From Pararhodobacter aggregans (lineage in GTDB: Bacteria; Pseudomonadota; Alphaproteobacteria; Rhodobacterales; Rhodobacteraceae), in NCBI RefSeq assembly GCF_003075525.1, contig NZ_QDDR01000001.1, forward strand, positions 434,001 to 498,000: DNA of 64,000 nt, written 5' to 3'. Position numbers and translations under genes: made by a program. This document shows, piece after piece, positions 33,361-43,488 of the stretch (within the stretch, counting starts at the first letter, position 1; each line of letters opens with the position of its first letter). The notes below the pieces were generated by a model that did not search any database, was not told where the DNA came from, and worked only from the letters and a program-made list of their open reading frames with translations.

Positions 33361-33562
33361 GCGAGGGGTTTCGCCCTGGGCCTTCGGCCTGCGGGCGGCC
33401 AAGGCGGGGGGCCAAGGTCCGGCCGCGCCACGGGCGCGGCGTTTGCGTCTGAAACGCGCCACCGGCGCGTTTCCGAGACGCCGCTCACCCCCGCGCCCCG
33501 CTCAAGGGGGTTTTCCACCCCCTTGAGAAACCCCCGAGGATATTTCTGGAACAAAGATGAAG
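33361..33562 (+). repeat. Modular intergenic repeat, copy B (most complete)
   Basis: Between convergent fliP and the flavin reductase gene. In order it has GGGGTTTCGCCCT, GGCCAAGGCGGGGGGCCA, then hairpin 1 GCCGCGCC-ACG-GGCGCGGC (33422-33440) and hairpin 2 AAACGCGCC-ACC-GGCGCGTTT (33452-33472). Hairpin 3 is CTCAAGGGGG-TTTTCCA-CCCCCTTGAG (33501-33527), followed by the core CCCGAGGATATTT...GAACAAAGATG (33533-33559). The order and sequence match copy A read on the other strand. No gene is present here. Confidence 0.88.
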
Positions 33563-33569
33563 GGGGGCG

Positions 33570-34178
33570 TCAGTCCTCGCCCGGCCGCGCCAGTTCGAAC
33601 GGGTCGTCGACATAGGCGTAATCGCGGTAACCGAGGCGGCCGACCGGCGTGAAGCGTTCATAGGCGAAGCGGCCCTCAACGAGGCAATCGTCGCGCAGAT
33701 GGATGCCCGTCACCTCGCCGATCACCATCGTGTTGTCGCGCCCGGCCAGCGGCACGATCTGCGTGACCCGGCATTCGAGGCCTGCCGGGGCCTCGAGCAC
33801 GCGCGAGCAGGCGATGGTCTCGCAGTCAATGCGCTCAAGACCGGCGAGGCGGAATTCGTCCACCTCTTTCGGCCAGGGGCCGGAGCTGGTGTTCATCGCC
33901 AGGAACAGCGCTTTCGAGACGACATTGACGCAGAAAACCCCGGTCTCGCGGATATTGGCCAGCGAATCCTTGCCGCCCTCGCGGTCGGGCTTGCTGCCCG
34001 TGGTGGCAAACATCACCTGCGGCGGCACATAGGCCACGGCGTTGAAGAAGCTGTAGGGCGCGAGGTTTTCCGACCCGTCGGCGCCCCGGGTCGAGATCCA
34101 GCCGATCGGCCGGGGCGAGACCAGCGCGTTGAAGGGATTATGCGGCAGGCCATGGCCATCGGCGGGACGGTAGAACAT
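33570..34178 (-). CDS. Flavin reductase family protein (FMN-binding split barrel)
   Basis: A 202-residue FMN-binding split-barrel protein, like the NAD(P)H:flavin oxidoreductases that supply reduced flavin to monooxygenases. LVSPRPIGWISTRGADGSENLAPYSFFNAV (about residues 20-49) is the family signature, with N-A-P-Y-S-F-F-N for flavin contact. CVNVVSK and PVGRLGYRDYAYVDDPFEL are also typical. AAGG touches the ATG at 34184 and stands 6 bases before that at 34178, so MFYRPADG is preferred. No partner monooxygenase adjoins. Its 3' end meets repeat copy B. Confidence 0.85.
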   Translation of the reverse strand: MFYRPADGHGLPHNPFNALVSPRPIGWISTRGADGSENLAPYSFFNAVAYVPPQVMFATTGSKPDREGGKDSLANIRETGVFCVNVVSKALFLAMNTSSGPWPKEVDEFRLAGLERIDCETIACSRVLEAPAGLECRVTQIVPLAGRDNTMVIGEVTGIHLRDDCLVEGRFAYERFTPVGRLGYRDYAYVDDPFELARPGED

Positions 34179-34313
34179 CGGCATCCTTCGGGCGTAGGGC
34201 GGATTTGATCTTGGATTTAACGCGTGTTAGGGGCGAGTCCAGCGTTTCCCTGCCGCACCGGTGCCCCGGCGGCCCGGAGGCGGTGTCAGAAGGCGCAACC
34301 GTCGGAGGGGCCG

Positions 34314-34805
34314 GTGGATCTGGAACGGGAAGAACCCGCCGATTGGTGGGAGGTCGAGGCGCTTTATGACCTGTGCTTCGCACCGGGCCGGACGGCGTTG
34401 AGCTCGTACCGGCTGCGCGACGACGTGCCGCCGGTGCCGGAGTTGTGCCTGTGCCTGTGGGACGAGACCGAGGCGCTGGCGGGCGTGATCCGCTATTGGC
34501 CGGTGCGGGTGGGCGGCACGCCCGCCCTGCTGCTGGGGCCGGTGGCCGTGCACCCGACCCGGCAGGGCGAGGGGCTGGCGGGCCTGTTGATCCGGGAAAG
34601 CCTCAGGCGGGCGGCGAAGCTCGGCTGGTCGCGGGTCATGCTGGTCGGCGACTATCCCTATTATCGCCGCTTCGGCTTCGAGAAGCTGACCGGCGTCACC
34701 ATGCCGCCGCCGACCAACCCCGAACGGGTGCTGGGCATCGCCCTGGCGCCGGGGGCCTGGGACGGGGTGGCGGGCAATGTCACCTCCTGGAACGCGCCGG
34801 GCTGA
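34314..34805 (+). CDS. GNAT-family N-acetyltransferase (GTG start)
   Basis: A 163-residue acetyltransferase. The CoA loop is LGPVAVHPTRQGEGLAGLLI followed by RESLRRAAKLGWSRVMLVGD (about residues 75-114), with the RQGEGLAG motif. The end YYRRFGFEKLTGVTMPPPTN is the PF13527/YhbS-like pattern (xYYxRFGFxxA). The GTG at 34314 has GGAGG 5 bases before it. The frame is open for 30 more residues upstream but that part is not conserved. The acceptor is unknown; YhbS-type proteins act on small molecules or protein N-termini. Confidence 0.82.
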   Translation: MDLEREEPADWWEVEALYDLCFAPGRTALSSYRLRDDVPPVPELCLCLWDETEALAGVIRYWPVRVGGTPALLLGPVAVHPTRQGEGLAGLLIRESLRRAAKLGWSRVMLVGDYPYYRRFGFEKLTGVTMPPPTNPERVLGIALAPGAWDGVAGNVTSWNAPG

Positions 34806-34875
34806 GGCGGAAAGCGCGCTCTGGCCGCGGCAGCAATGCGCGCTAGACTCCCGGTCAGGTCATCGGGAGGACATC

Positions 34876-35625
34876 ATGCGCAGCGCGGCATTCGTCACGG
34901 CATTCATTCCTTTTCTGGCGGGTGCGGCAGGGGCCGAGATCACCGGCACGCCCTTGCCCTATCGCAGCGGGGATCTGGCATTCGAGGGCTATGTGGCGCG
35001 CAACGAGGCCGTGCCCTCGCGCGGGATCGTGCTGATTGCCCATGATTGGGACGGGCTGACCGCCTATGAACGGACCCGGGCGCAGATGCTGGCGGCGCAG
35101 GGTTACACGGCCGTGGCGCTCGACCTTTACGGCACGGCCGAGGATCCGCAGGGGGTGGAGGATTACCGCCGCCTCTCGGGCGCACTGTTGGGCGACCGGC
35201 CGGAACTGCGCGCCCGGCTGCAGGCGGCGATGGCCGCGGCCGAGGGTCTGCCGGGGGCCGAGGCGGGACGGGTGTTGATCGGCTATTGCTTCGGCGGATC
35301 GGCGGCGCTGGAAGCCGCGCGGGCAGGGGCCGAGACGCAGGGCTTCGTCATCTTCCACGGCGGGCTCGCCACCCCCGAGGGTCAGGATTACGCCGCCGTG
35401 ACCGCCCCGGTGCAGCTGTTCCACGGCTCGGCCGATCCGGCCTCGGGGCCCGAGACGCTGGCCGCGGCGCTGACCGGGCTCAGCGCCGCCGGGGTGGCGC
35501 ATGGGGCGGAAGTCTACGGCAATGTCCGACATGCCTTCACCGTCTGGGGCGGGCGCGATTATGATGCCGGGGCAGATGCGCAAAGCTGGCAGGGAATGCT
35601 CGATTTCCTGAGCGAGGCCCTGTAA
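34876..35625 (+). CDS. Dienelactone-hydrolase family protein, secreted
   Basis: A 249-residue alpha/beta hydrolase with an apparent signal peptide (MRSAAFVTAFIPFLAGAAGA, residues 1-20), so probably periplasmic. The nucleophile is the Cys of IGYCFGG (near residue 138), diagnostic for the dienelactone hydrolase family. GSADPASG gives the Asp and VRHAFTVWG the His (near 221). The usual HEWWG of the N-terminal half is HDWDG here. Cytoplasmic DLH opens dienelactone in chlorocatechol breakdown; secreted relatives have unknown substrates. GGGAGG precedes the ATG at 34876. Confidence 0.83.
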   Translation: MRSAAFVTAFIPFLAGAAGAEITGTPLPYRSGDLAFEGYVARNEAVPSRGIVLIAHDWDGLTAYERTRAQMLAAQGYTAVALDLYGTAEDPQGVEDYRRLSGALLGDRPELRARLQAAMAAAEGLPGAEAGRVLIGYCFGGSAALEAARAGAETQGFVIFHGGLATPEGQDYAAVTAPVQLFHGSADPASGPETLAAALTGLSAAGVAHGAEVYGNVRHAFTVWGGRDYDAGADAQSWQGMLDFLSEAL

Positions 35626-35665
35626 AATCGGCACCATTGCGGCCAGCGCGGGCGCGCGGTGAATT

Positions 35666-35677
35666 GATTGTATACCA
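35666..35677. promoter_or_regulatory. GntR-type half-palindrome upstream of idh
   Basis: ATTGTATACCAT has the perfect centre GTATAC and one mismatched flank, the form of many FadR/FCD-type GntR operators. It lies about 145 bases before idh and close to a TTGACG (35691). The 196-base gap shows nothing else. Confidence 0.25.
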
Positions 35678-35821
35678 TTGCACACAACGCTTGACGCGGA
35701 CGCGGTTTTCGGTCAGGAAGCGCTCAGCGAACGGCGGCACCCGCCGCTGTCCGAATCCCCCGCGCCAGGGTCCGCCTGCCGAGGCCGCCCCGGGGCTTTG
35801 ACCGACAGAGGATGCATGGCC

Positions 35822-38017
<2,196 letters not shown>

Positions 38018-38039
38018 GGCAGGTGACGGAACGGGGAAG

Positions 38040-38064
38040 GGGCGGCCTGCGGGTCGCCCTTTTT
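38040..38064 (+). terminator. Terminator of idh
   Basis: GGGCGGCC (38040-38047) pairs with GGTCGCCC (38052-38059) with one G-U, loop TGCG, followed by TTTTT. Confidence 0.8.
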
Positions 38065-38079
38065 CGTTGCGGCAAGATG

Positions 38080-38144
38080 GGGGCAGGACGGCGGGCCGCA
38101 GCCTCCCGCCCGCCCACCCCGGCCGCGGCCCGCCGTCCTGCCCC
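38080..38144. repeat. Perfect 20-bp inverted repeat
   Basis: Arms 38080-38099 (GGGGCAGGACGGCGGGCCGC) and 38125-38144 are exact reverse complements, with 25 bases between. It stands after the idh terminator and before the hydroxylase gene. It lacks a T-run, so it is not a classical terminator. Confidence 0.9.
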
Positions 38145-38230
38145 GCAGACCTCCCCCGTCAAACTGTCACCCGGCCGTCGCCAAAGGGTCGTAAAACCGC
38201 TATCGTCGGGCCGAAGCGGGAGTGTCGCGC

Positions 38231-38914
38231 ATGCTGGAACAGATCGTCATGGGCCGCCTGCGCAAGCGGATGCGGCAGCTCTATGCCGGAATCGACACGC
38301 CGCCGATCCTGGACTTGGAGGCCTATTTCCCGCAGGCCGAAGCGCTGCAGATGCTCTATCCGATGCTCAGGGACGAGGCGCTGGCGCTTTATGCGGGCGC
38401 CGCGGGCATCCCGCGGTTTCACGAGATTTCCACCACCCAGACGCGCATTTCGGCTTCGGACGGCAAGGATTGGCGCATGGTCATGGTCAAGTCCTATGGC
38501 CATCTGATCCGGGCCAATGCCGCGCGGACCCCGGCGCTGGCCGGGTTTCTGGCCGCCAATCCGCAGGTTTCGACCGCGGCCTATTCCTTCCTCGACCCCG
38601 GCAAGCATATCCCGCCGCATCGCGGTCCGTTCCGGGGCATCCTGCGCTATCACCTGTGCCTTTACGCACCCGAGCCGGGGCCCTGGCTGAAGGTGGACGG
38701 GGTGACCGTGCCCTATGAGGAGGGCGGCGCGCTTCTGTGGGACGACACCTTCACCCATGAGGTGCTGAACCCCGGCAGCCACCCGCGCATCGCGCTGTTG
38801 CTCGACGTGCAGCGGCCGGTCACCCGGCTGGCGCAGAAACTGGCCTATCGGGGGATGATCCGTGGCGGCGGCCTCTATTCCCGGCTGACCGAGAAGCGGA
38901 TGCGGGTGGCGTGA
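38231..38914 (+). CDS. Aspartyl/asparaginyl beta-hydroxylase domain protein
   Basis: A 227-residue 2-oxoglutarate/Fe(II) dioxygenase of the AspH family (LpxO-like). [20 protein letters not shown] then [11 protein letters not shown] (about residues 119-149) gives the first iron His in the HxGP...RxH pattern and the 2-oxoglutarate Arg. [26 protein letters not shown] (about 172-197) gives the second His and the Arg. Some relatives hydroxylate lipid A acyl chains (LpxO), others peptides or ornithine lipids. There is no membrane helix here. GGGAG stands 8 bases before the ATG at 38231. Confidence 0.85.
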   Translation: MLEQIVMGRLRKRMRQLYAGIDTPPILDLEAYFPQAEALQMLYPMLRDEALALYAGAAGIPRFHEISTTQTRISASDGKDWRMVMVKSYGHLIRANAARTPALAGFLAANPQVSTAAYSFLDPGKHIPPHRGPFRGILRYHLCLYAPEPGPWLKVDGVTVPYEEGGALLWDDTFTHEVLNPGSHPRIALLLDVQRPVTRLAQKLAYRGMIRGGGLYSRLTEKRMRVA

Positions 38915-39002
38915 TCACGGCGCCGTGAGGCGCCCTGTCCCCGGCCCGGCGGTAGGGGTATTTTACCGGCAGATCACCGCTGCCAGCACGCCGGAGTCCC
39001 CC

Positions 39003-39875
39003 ATGATGCGCCGCCAGTTCCTCGCCACGGCCAGTGCGGCCACGGCTGCCGCCACCGCGCTTTCCGCCGGGGCCACCGGGCGCAACACGCTGCCCCTGGA
39101 TGCGCCGCTGTCCGTCGCCCGCGTCGGGCTGCGCAGCCCGGATGCCGAGGCGCTGGCGGGCTGGTATCAGGAGGTGCTGGGGCTGGAGCGGCTGGGCAGC
39201 GACGGCCCGGTGATCCGGCTGGGCGCGGGCGGACAGGTGCTGCTGGAGATCACCGGCGATTCCGCGCTGCGCCGTCCGTTCCCCAGCTGGGCCGGGCTCT
39301 ATCACACCGCTTTCCTGTTGCCCGAGCGGCCGTTCCTCGGCCAATGGCTGCGGCAGGCGATGGAGCGGCAGGTGCCGATGCAGGGCGCCGCGGACCACCG
39401 GGTGAGCGAGGCGCTTTACCTCGCCGATCCCGAGGGCAACGGGGTAGAGATCTACGCCGACCGCCCGCAGGACGGCTGGACCTGGACCCGGGGGCAGGTG
39501 AGCATGGGCAGCGACAGGCTCGACCTGCGCGGGCTGATGGCCGAGGCCCCGGCCCTGCCCGCGGGCGGGTTCCGCGCCCCCGCGGGCACGATGGTGGGCC
39601 ATGTCCATCTGCAGGTGGGCGACGCGCTGGCCGCGGCCGCCTGGTGGCATGACGAACTGGGTTTCGACCTGGTGCGCGGCTCGCGCGAGGCGAATTTCCT
39701 GTCGACCGGCGGCTATCACCACCATATCGCCGTCAACCAGTGGAACAGCCGGGGGGCGGCGCCGATGCAGGAAGGCTATGCCGGGCTCCATCACGTCACG
39801 CTGCGGGCGCGCGACGGGGCCACGCGACGGGTGACGCAGGATCCCTGGGGCATCGAGGTGCGGATCGAGGCTTGA
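39003..39875 (+). CDS. VOC-family protein (CatE/YtbQ-like) with a Tat-like leader
   Basis: A 290-residue protein with two vicinal-oxygen-chelate modules, like the ring-cleaving catechol 2,3-dioxygenase relatives. Module 1 runs from about residue 37 (SVARVGLRSPDAEALAGWYQEVLGLERL) to ALYLADPEGNGVEIYADRP. Module 2 starts at GHVHLQVGDALAAAAWWHDELGFDLV and ends at DPWGIEVRIEA. The N-terminus MMRRQFLATASAATAAATAL looks like a twin-arginine (RRQFL) signal. That would be unusual, because this family is normally cytoplasmic. Iron ligands His and Glu are plausible in both modules. The substrate is unknown. Confidence 0.8.
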   Translation: MMRRQFLATASAATAAATALSAGATGRNTLPLDAPLSVARVGLRSPDAEALAGWYQEVLGLERLGSDGPVIRLGAGGQVLLEITGDSALRRPFPSWAGLYHTAFLLPERPFLGQWLRQAMERQVPMQGAADHRVSEALYLADPEGNGVEIYADRPQDGWTWTRGQVSMGSDRLDLRGLMAEAPALPAGGFRAPAGTMVGHVHLQVGDALAAAAWWHDELGFDLVRGSREANFLSTGGYHHHIAVNQWNSRGAAPMQEGYAGLHHVTLRARDGATRRVTQDPWGIEVRIEA

Positions 39876-39920
39876 TCCCGCCCGCCCGACGTGCCCATCT
39901 GGGGCAAAAGCGAGAGGATC

Positions 39921-40949
39921 ATGGGCAAGCTGAAACTTCTGACGCTGGTCGCGGTGGCCCGCGCCCCCGAGCCGCTGGCGGCCCTGTTCTTTGCCGGGCG
40001 GCGCAAGGTGGTCGACGGGCGGCGCATCGACGCCAAGGCCCAGGCGCTGGGCGAACTCTTCAACTCGGTCCGCGTGCCGGGCGTCACGCCGACCCTGGCC
40101 GACAGCCGCCGCTCGCTGCAGATCCTGGCCGACAAGTTCGACCTGCCCAGCCCGGCCCCGGTGCAAAAGCGCGACGTGATGCTGCCGGGCGGCGCGGGCG
40201 AACGGCCGGCGCGGATCTATGACACGGACCTCTCGGCGATGGACCGGCCGACGCTGCTGTACATCCATGGCGGCGGCTGGGTGCAGGGCGGCATCGACAC
40301 GCATGACGGGCTTTGCGGGCAAGTGGCGCTGGAGGCGGGGATCCGGGTCATCTCGCTCGACTACCGGCTGGCGCCCGAGCACAAGTTTCCGGCCGGGCCC
40401 GATGATGTGCTGGCGGCGTACCGCGCGCTCCGGGCCTCGCCCCGGGTCTGGGGCGTCGACCCGGCGCGGCTGGCGGTGGGCGGCGACAGCGCGGGCGGCA
40501 ACCTGACGGCGGTGCTGATGCACGACCTGTCGGCGGCGGGCGAGGCGCTGCCCCGGGCGCAGGTGCTGATCTATCCGGCGGTTGACGCTCGGATGCAGAG
40601 CCGCTCGATGGAAGCGTTGAAGGACGCCTATGTCCTGCCGCGCGACCGGATCCAATGGTATCTGGAGCAATACCTCCCCGAGGGGCAGGACTGGCTGGAC
40701 CCGCGCGTCTCGCCCCTGACCTCGCCGCATCTGGCGGGCCAGCCCCCGGCGCTGATCCTCAACGCGGGCCATGATCCGCTCTACGATGACGGCAGCATCT
40801 ATCACGAGGCGCTCACGGCGGCGGGGGGCGAGGCGGTGCTGCATCCTTTCCCCGGGCAGGTGCATGCCTTCGTCTCGGCCCGCCGGGCGATCCCGCAAGC
40901 GGTGGACGCGGTGAGCCTCGTGTCGCGCTGGCTGGCCGGGCGGCTTTGA
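39921..40949 (+). CDS. Alpha/beta hydrolase, hormone-sensitive-lipase (HSL) family
   Basis: A 342-residue carboxylesterase of the HSL family. The oxyanion-hole motif YIHGGGWVQGG is near residues 113-123. The Ser elbow GGDSAGGNL is near 191-199, the Asp in GHDPLYDD near 289, and the His in FPGQVHAFVS. DYRLAPEHKFPAGPDDVLAAY between them is diagnostic for HSL enzymes. The first 60 residues form a helical cap, with no clear signal peptide. ATG at 39921 is chosen (GAGAGG before it); an upstream GTG at 39891 is possible. It ends in repeat copy C. Confidence 0.9.
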   Translation: MGKLKLLTLVAVARAPEPLAALFFAGRRKVVDGRRIDAKAQALGELFNSVRVPGVTPTLADSRRSLQILADKFDLPSPAPVQKRDVMLPGGAGERPARIYDTDLSAMDRPTLLYIHGGGWVQGGIDTHDGLCGQVALEAGIRVISLDYRLAPEHKFPAGPDDVLAAYRALRASPRVWGVDPARLAVGGDSAGGNLTAVLMHDLSAAGEALPRAQVLIYPAVDARMQSRSMEALKDAYVLPRDRIQWYLEQYLPEGQDWLDPRVSPLTSPHLAGQPPALILNAGHDPLYDDGSIYHEALTAAGGEAVLHPFPGQVHAFVSARRAIPQAVDAVSLVSRWLAGRL

Positions 40950-40973
40950 GGCGGCGTCGCGCGGGGGGAGAGG

Positions 40974-41022
40974 CCGGGGGGCCAGCCCCCCGGACCCCCC
41001 GGGATATTTGAAGCGCAAAGAA
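40974..41022 (+). repeat. Modular intergenic repeat, copy C
   Basis: Between the convergent hydrolase and DHFR-like genes. Hairpin CCGGGGGG-CCAG-CCCCCCGG (40974-40993), then core CCCCCGGGATATTTGAAGCG with CAAAGAAG (40998-41022). It shares GGGGGGCCAGCCCCCC and the CGGGATATTTGAAG form of the core with copy F, making a second sub-family. No gene lies in 40950-41057. Confidence 0.8.
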
Positions 41023-41057
41023 GGGGGCGGGGTTTCCGCGGGTCTTTTCGGCGCGCT

Positions 41058-41588
41058 TCAGGCCGGGGCGTAGCTGAGGCGGATGACATCGCCCGGCATC
41101 GGGTCCTGGGCGACAAGCCGCAGGCGGGGCAGGGCGGTGCGGAAATAGCGGTTTCCGCCGCCCAACACCACCGGATGCACATAGAGGCGGTAGAGGTCGA
41201 TCAGGCCAAGGGGCGCGAGGCTGGCGGCGAGGTCGGGGCCGCCCAGTTCGATCTCGCCCGCGACCGAGGCTTTCAGCGCCCGGACCTCGGCCGCGAGGTC
41301 GGGCCCCAGCAGGGTGGCGTTCGGCCCCAGCGCGGGCGTCCCGCGCGAGGCGACCCATTTCGGCATGCGGCGCCAGGCCCTGGCGAAGGCGCGGTCGGGG
41401 GCGCCCCATTCCGGGCGGTCCTGATCCCAATAGGCCATGATCTCGTAGAGTTTGCGGCCGTAGAGGCTGCCGGCCTGCTCCTGCGCCTGGTCGATGAAAT
41501 GCCGGAACAGCGCAGGCACCGGGGCGAAGCGGCCATGGTCGACATAGCCGTCGAGCGAGACATTCATGCCGAAGACGAGGGTTGCCAT
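41058..41588 (-). CDS. Dihydrofolate-reductase family protein (RibD C-terminal-like)
   Basis: A 176-residue protein with the DHFR/RibD-C fold. VFGMNVSLDGYVD (about residues 5-17) is the N-terminal signature, GRKLYEIMAYWDQD (about 44-57) the cofactor region, and GEIELGGPDLAASLAPLGLI then DLYRLYVHPVVLGGGNRYF (about 113-150) the C-terminal signature. These small NADPH-binding reductases are common; very few have a known substrate, and most are not true dihydrofolate reductases. GGAGGT stands 4 bases before the ATG at 41588. It is convergent with the hydrolase and divergent from the zinc-ribbon gene at 41682. Confidence 0.85.
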   Translation of the reverse strand: MATLVFGMNVSLDGYVDHGRFAPVPALFRHFIDQAQEQAGSLYGRKLYEIMAYWDQDRPEWGAPDRAFARAWRRMPKWVASRGTPALGPNATLLGPDLAAEVRALKASVAGEIELGGPDLAASLAPLGLIDLYRLYVHPVVLGGGNRYFRTALPRLRLVAQDPMPGDVIRLSYAPA

Positions 41589-41681
41589 GGGGACCTCCGG
41601 GATCTGCGGCAAGCCTAGCACGGAACGGCGCCCGGGCAATCCGGGCTGGTGGCAGGGCCGGGGCGGGTGTATGGCCGGGTC

Positions 41682-42020
41682 ATGACCGAGACCCTGCCGC
41701 CGTGCCCCGAGTGCAATTCCGCCTTCGTCTACGAGGCGGATTCCCTGTTGATCTGCCCCGAATGCGGGCATGAATTCGCGCCCGGCGCGGCAGCGGAGGG
41801 GGATGTCGTGCGCGATGCGGTCGGCAATCTGCTGGCCGATGGCGACACGGTGACGCTGATCAAGGACCTGAAGCTCAAGGGCTCGTCCACCACGATCAAG
41901 GTCGGCACCAAGGTGCGCGGCATCCGGCTGGTCGCGGGCGATCACGACATCGACTGCAAGCTGCCGGGCGTCGGCGCCATCGGGCTGAAATCGCAGTTCG
42001 TGAAGAAGGTGACCGACTGA
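41682..42020 (+). CDS. Zinc-ribbon alkylphosphonate utilization protein homologue (YjdM/PhnA family)
   Basis: A 112-residue protein. The N-terminal zinc ribbon is CPECNSAFVYEADSLLICPECG (Cys at about residues 8, 11, 26 and 29). It is followed by the PhnA/YjdM beta domain VVRDAVGNLLADGDTVTLIK then DLKLKGSSTTIKVGTKVRGI, ending VKKVTD. Despite the name PhnA, members of this family are generally not phosphonoacetate hydrolases and their function is unknown. It stands alone before the amidohydrolase gene, with 58 bases between. Confidence 0.9.
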   Translation: MTETLPPCPECNSAFVYEADSLLICPECGHEFAPGAAAEGDVVRDAVGNLLADGDTVTLIKDLKLKGSSTTIKVGTKVRGIRLVAGDHDIDCKLPGVGAIGLKSQFVKKVTD

Positions 42021-42078
42021 GGGGGGCTTGCACCCATTCGCCAAGCGTCGCAAGCTGACCTCAGCTGGAGAGGTTAAC

Positions 42079-43485
42079 ATGCGCAATACCCACCCGATCG
42101 ACATCGCCATCGACACCCACCGCGACGACCTGACTTCCATGGCCGACCGGGTCTGGGGCACGCCGGAGCTGCTGTACCAGGAGGTCGCCTCCTGCGCCGA
42201 GCATACGGCGATGCTGAAGGCCAAGGGATTCCGGGTGACCGAGAATGTCGCCGGCATCCCCACCGCGGTGATGGGCGAGGCGGGCGCGGGCGGGCCGATC
42301 ATCGCCATCCTCGGCGAGTATGACGCGCTGCCGGGGCTGAGCCAGGTGGCGGGGATCGACGCGCCGCAGGAACTGGTCAAGGACGGCAACGGCCATGGCT
42401 GCGGGCACAACCTGTTGGGCGCGGCCGCGCTGCTGGCGGCCTGCGCGGTGAAGGACTGGCTGGAGGAAACCGGCACCCCCGGCCGCGTGCGCTATTACGG
42501 CTGCCCGGCGGAAGAGGGGGGCGCGGCCAAGACCTTCATGGTCAGGGACGGCGCCTTTGACGGGGTGGATGCGGCGATCACCTGGCACCCGGACAGCATG
42601 ACCCGGGTCTCGGACCCGATCTTCCTGGCCAATACGCGGGTCGATTTCACCTTCACCGGTCGGGCGTCCCATGCCGCGATGTCGCCGCATCTGGGGCGCT
42701 CGGCGCTTGACGCGGTGGAGCTGATGTCAGTGGGCGTCAACTACCTGCGCGAGCATATGGTGCAGGATGCGCGGATCCATTACGCCTATCTCGACGCGGG
42801 CGGCAAGGCGCCGAACGTGGTGCAGGCCCGCGCCAAGGTGCGCTATTCGATCCGGGCGCTGAAATCCGCGGACATGCTGGCGCTGGTGGAGCGGGTCAAG
42901 GACGTGGCCCGGGGTGCGGCGCTGATGACCGGCACGCAGGTCGAAGCGAAGATCTTCTCGGCGGTGTCCTCCATGCAGGAGAACCTGACCATGGACCGCA
43001 CCATGCAGCGGGTCCTGGACGAGATCGGTGGCGTGCCCTTCGACGATGCCGACCGCGAATACGCCGCCCGCATCCAGGCGACGCTGACCGAGACGGATAT
43101 CTCGCTGCCCTACCGCATCGCCAGGATGAAGCCGCGGTTCGATGTTTCGCTGGCCGATTGGGTGGTGCCGCTGCGCCCGGGTGGCGAGGTGCTGACCGGC
43201 TCGACCGATGTCTGCGACGTGAGCCAGGTCGTGCCGCTGACCCAGCTGCAATGCGCGACCATGGCCATCGGCACGCCCCTTCATTCCTGGCAGGCCACGG
43301 CGCAGGGCAAGTCGGGGCAGGCGCACAAGGGGATGACCCATGCGGGCCTCGCCATGGCGCGTTGCGCGCAATTGCTCATCACCGAGCCCGAGACGATTGC
43401 CGCGGCCAAGGCCGAACAGGCCGAACGGCTGGCCGAAGAGCCCTATGTCTGCCCGATGCCGCCCGAGGTCCTGCCGCCGGTCTGA
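42079..43485 (+). CDS. M20-family amidohydrolase (AbgB-like, p-aminobenzoyl-glutamate hydrolase type)
   Basis: A 468-residue metallohydrolase. Zinc-binding motifs are NGHGCGHNLLG (about residues 113-123), PAEEGGAAK (about 150-158) and ITWHPD (about 172-177). The dimerisation lid domain lies between, with FTGRASHAA (about 195-203). The form EQ-AGID-NGHGCGHNLLGAA matches the AbgB/YxeP group, which cleave N-acyl amino acid or p-aminobenzoyl-glutamate amide bonds. GGAGAGG before the ATG at 42079 supports the start. It ends 3 bases from the convergent mntH stop, with no terminator room. Confidence 0.87.
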   Translation: MRNTHPIDIAIDTHRDDLTSMADRVWGTPELLYQEVASCAEHTAMLKAKGFRVTENVAGIPTAVMGEAGAGGPIIAILGEYDALPGLSQVAGIDAPQELVKDGNGHGCGHNLLGAAALLAACAVKDWLEETGTPGRVRYYGCPAEEGGAAKTFMVRDGAFDGVDAAITWHPDSMTRVSDPIFLANTRVDFTFTGRASHAAMSPHLGRSALDAVELMSVGVNYLREHMVQDARIHYAYLDAGGKAPNVVQARAKVRYSIRALKSADMLALVERVKDVARGAALMTGTQVEAKIFSAVSSMQENLTMDRTMQRVLDEIGGVPFDDADREYAARIQATLTETDISLPYRIARMKPRFDVSLADWVVPLRPGGEVLTGSTDVCDVSQVVPLTQLQCATMAIGTPLHSWQATAQGKSGQAHKGMTHAGLAMARCAQLLITEPETIAAAKAEQAERLAEEPYVCPMPPEVLPPV

Positions 43486-43488
43486 GCC

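Noticed and set aside
34200-34235. TAAC-N4-GTTA near 34220 as a MarR-type operator
   Set aside because: The arms are only 4 bases and no regulator gene adjoins; too weak to list as a feature.
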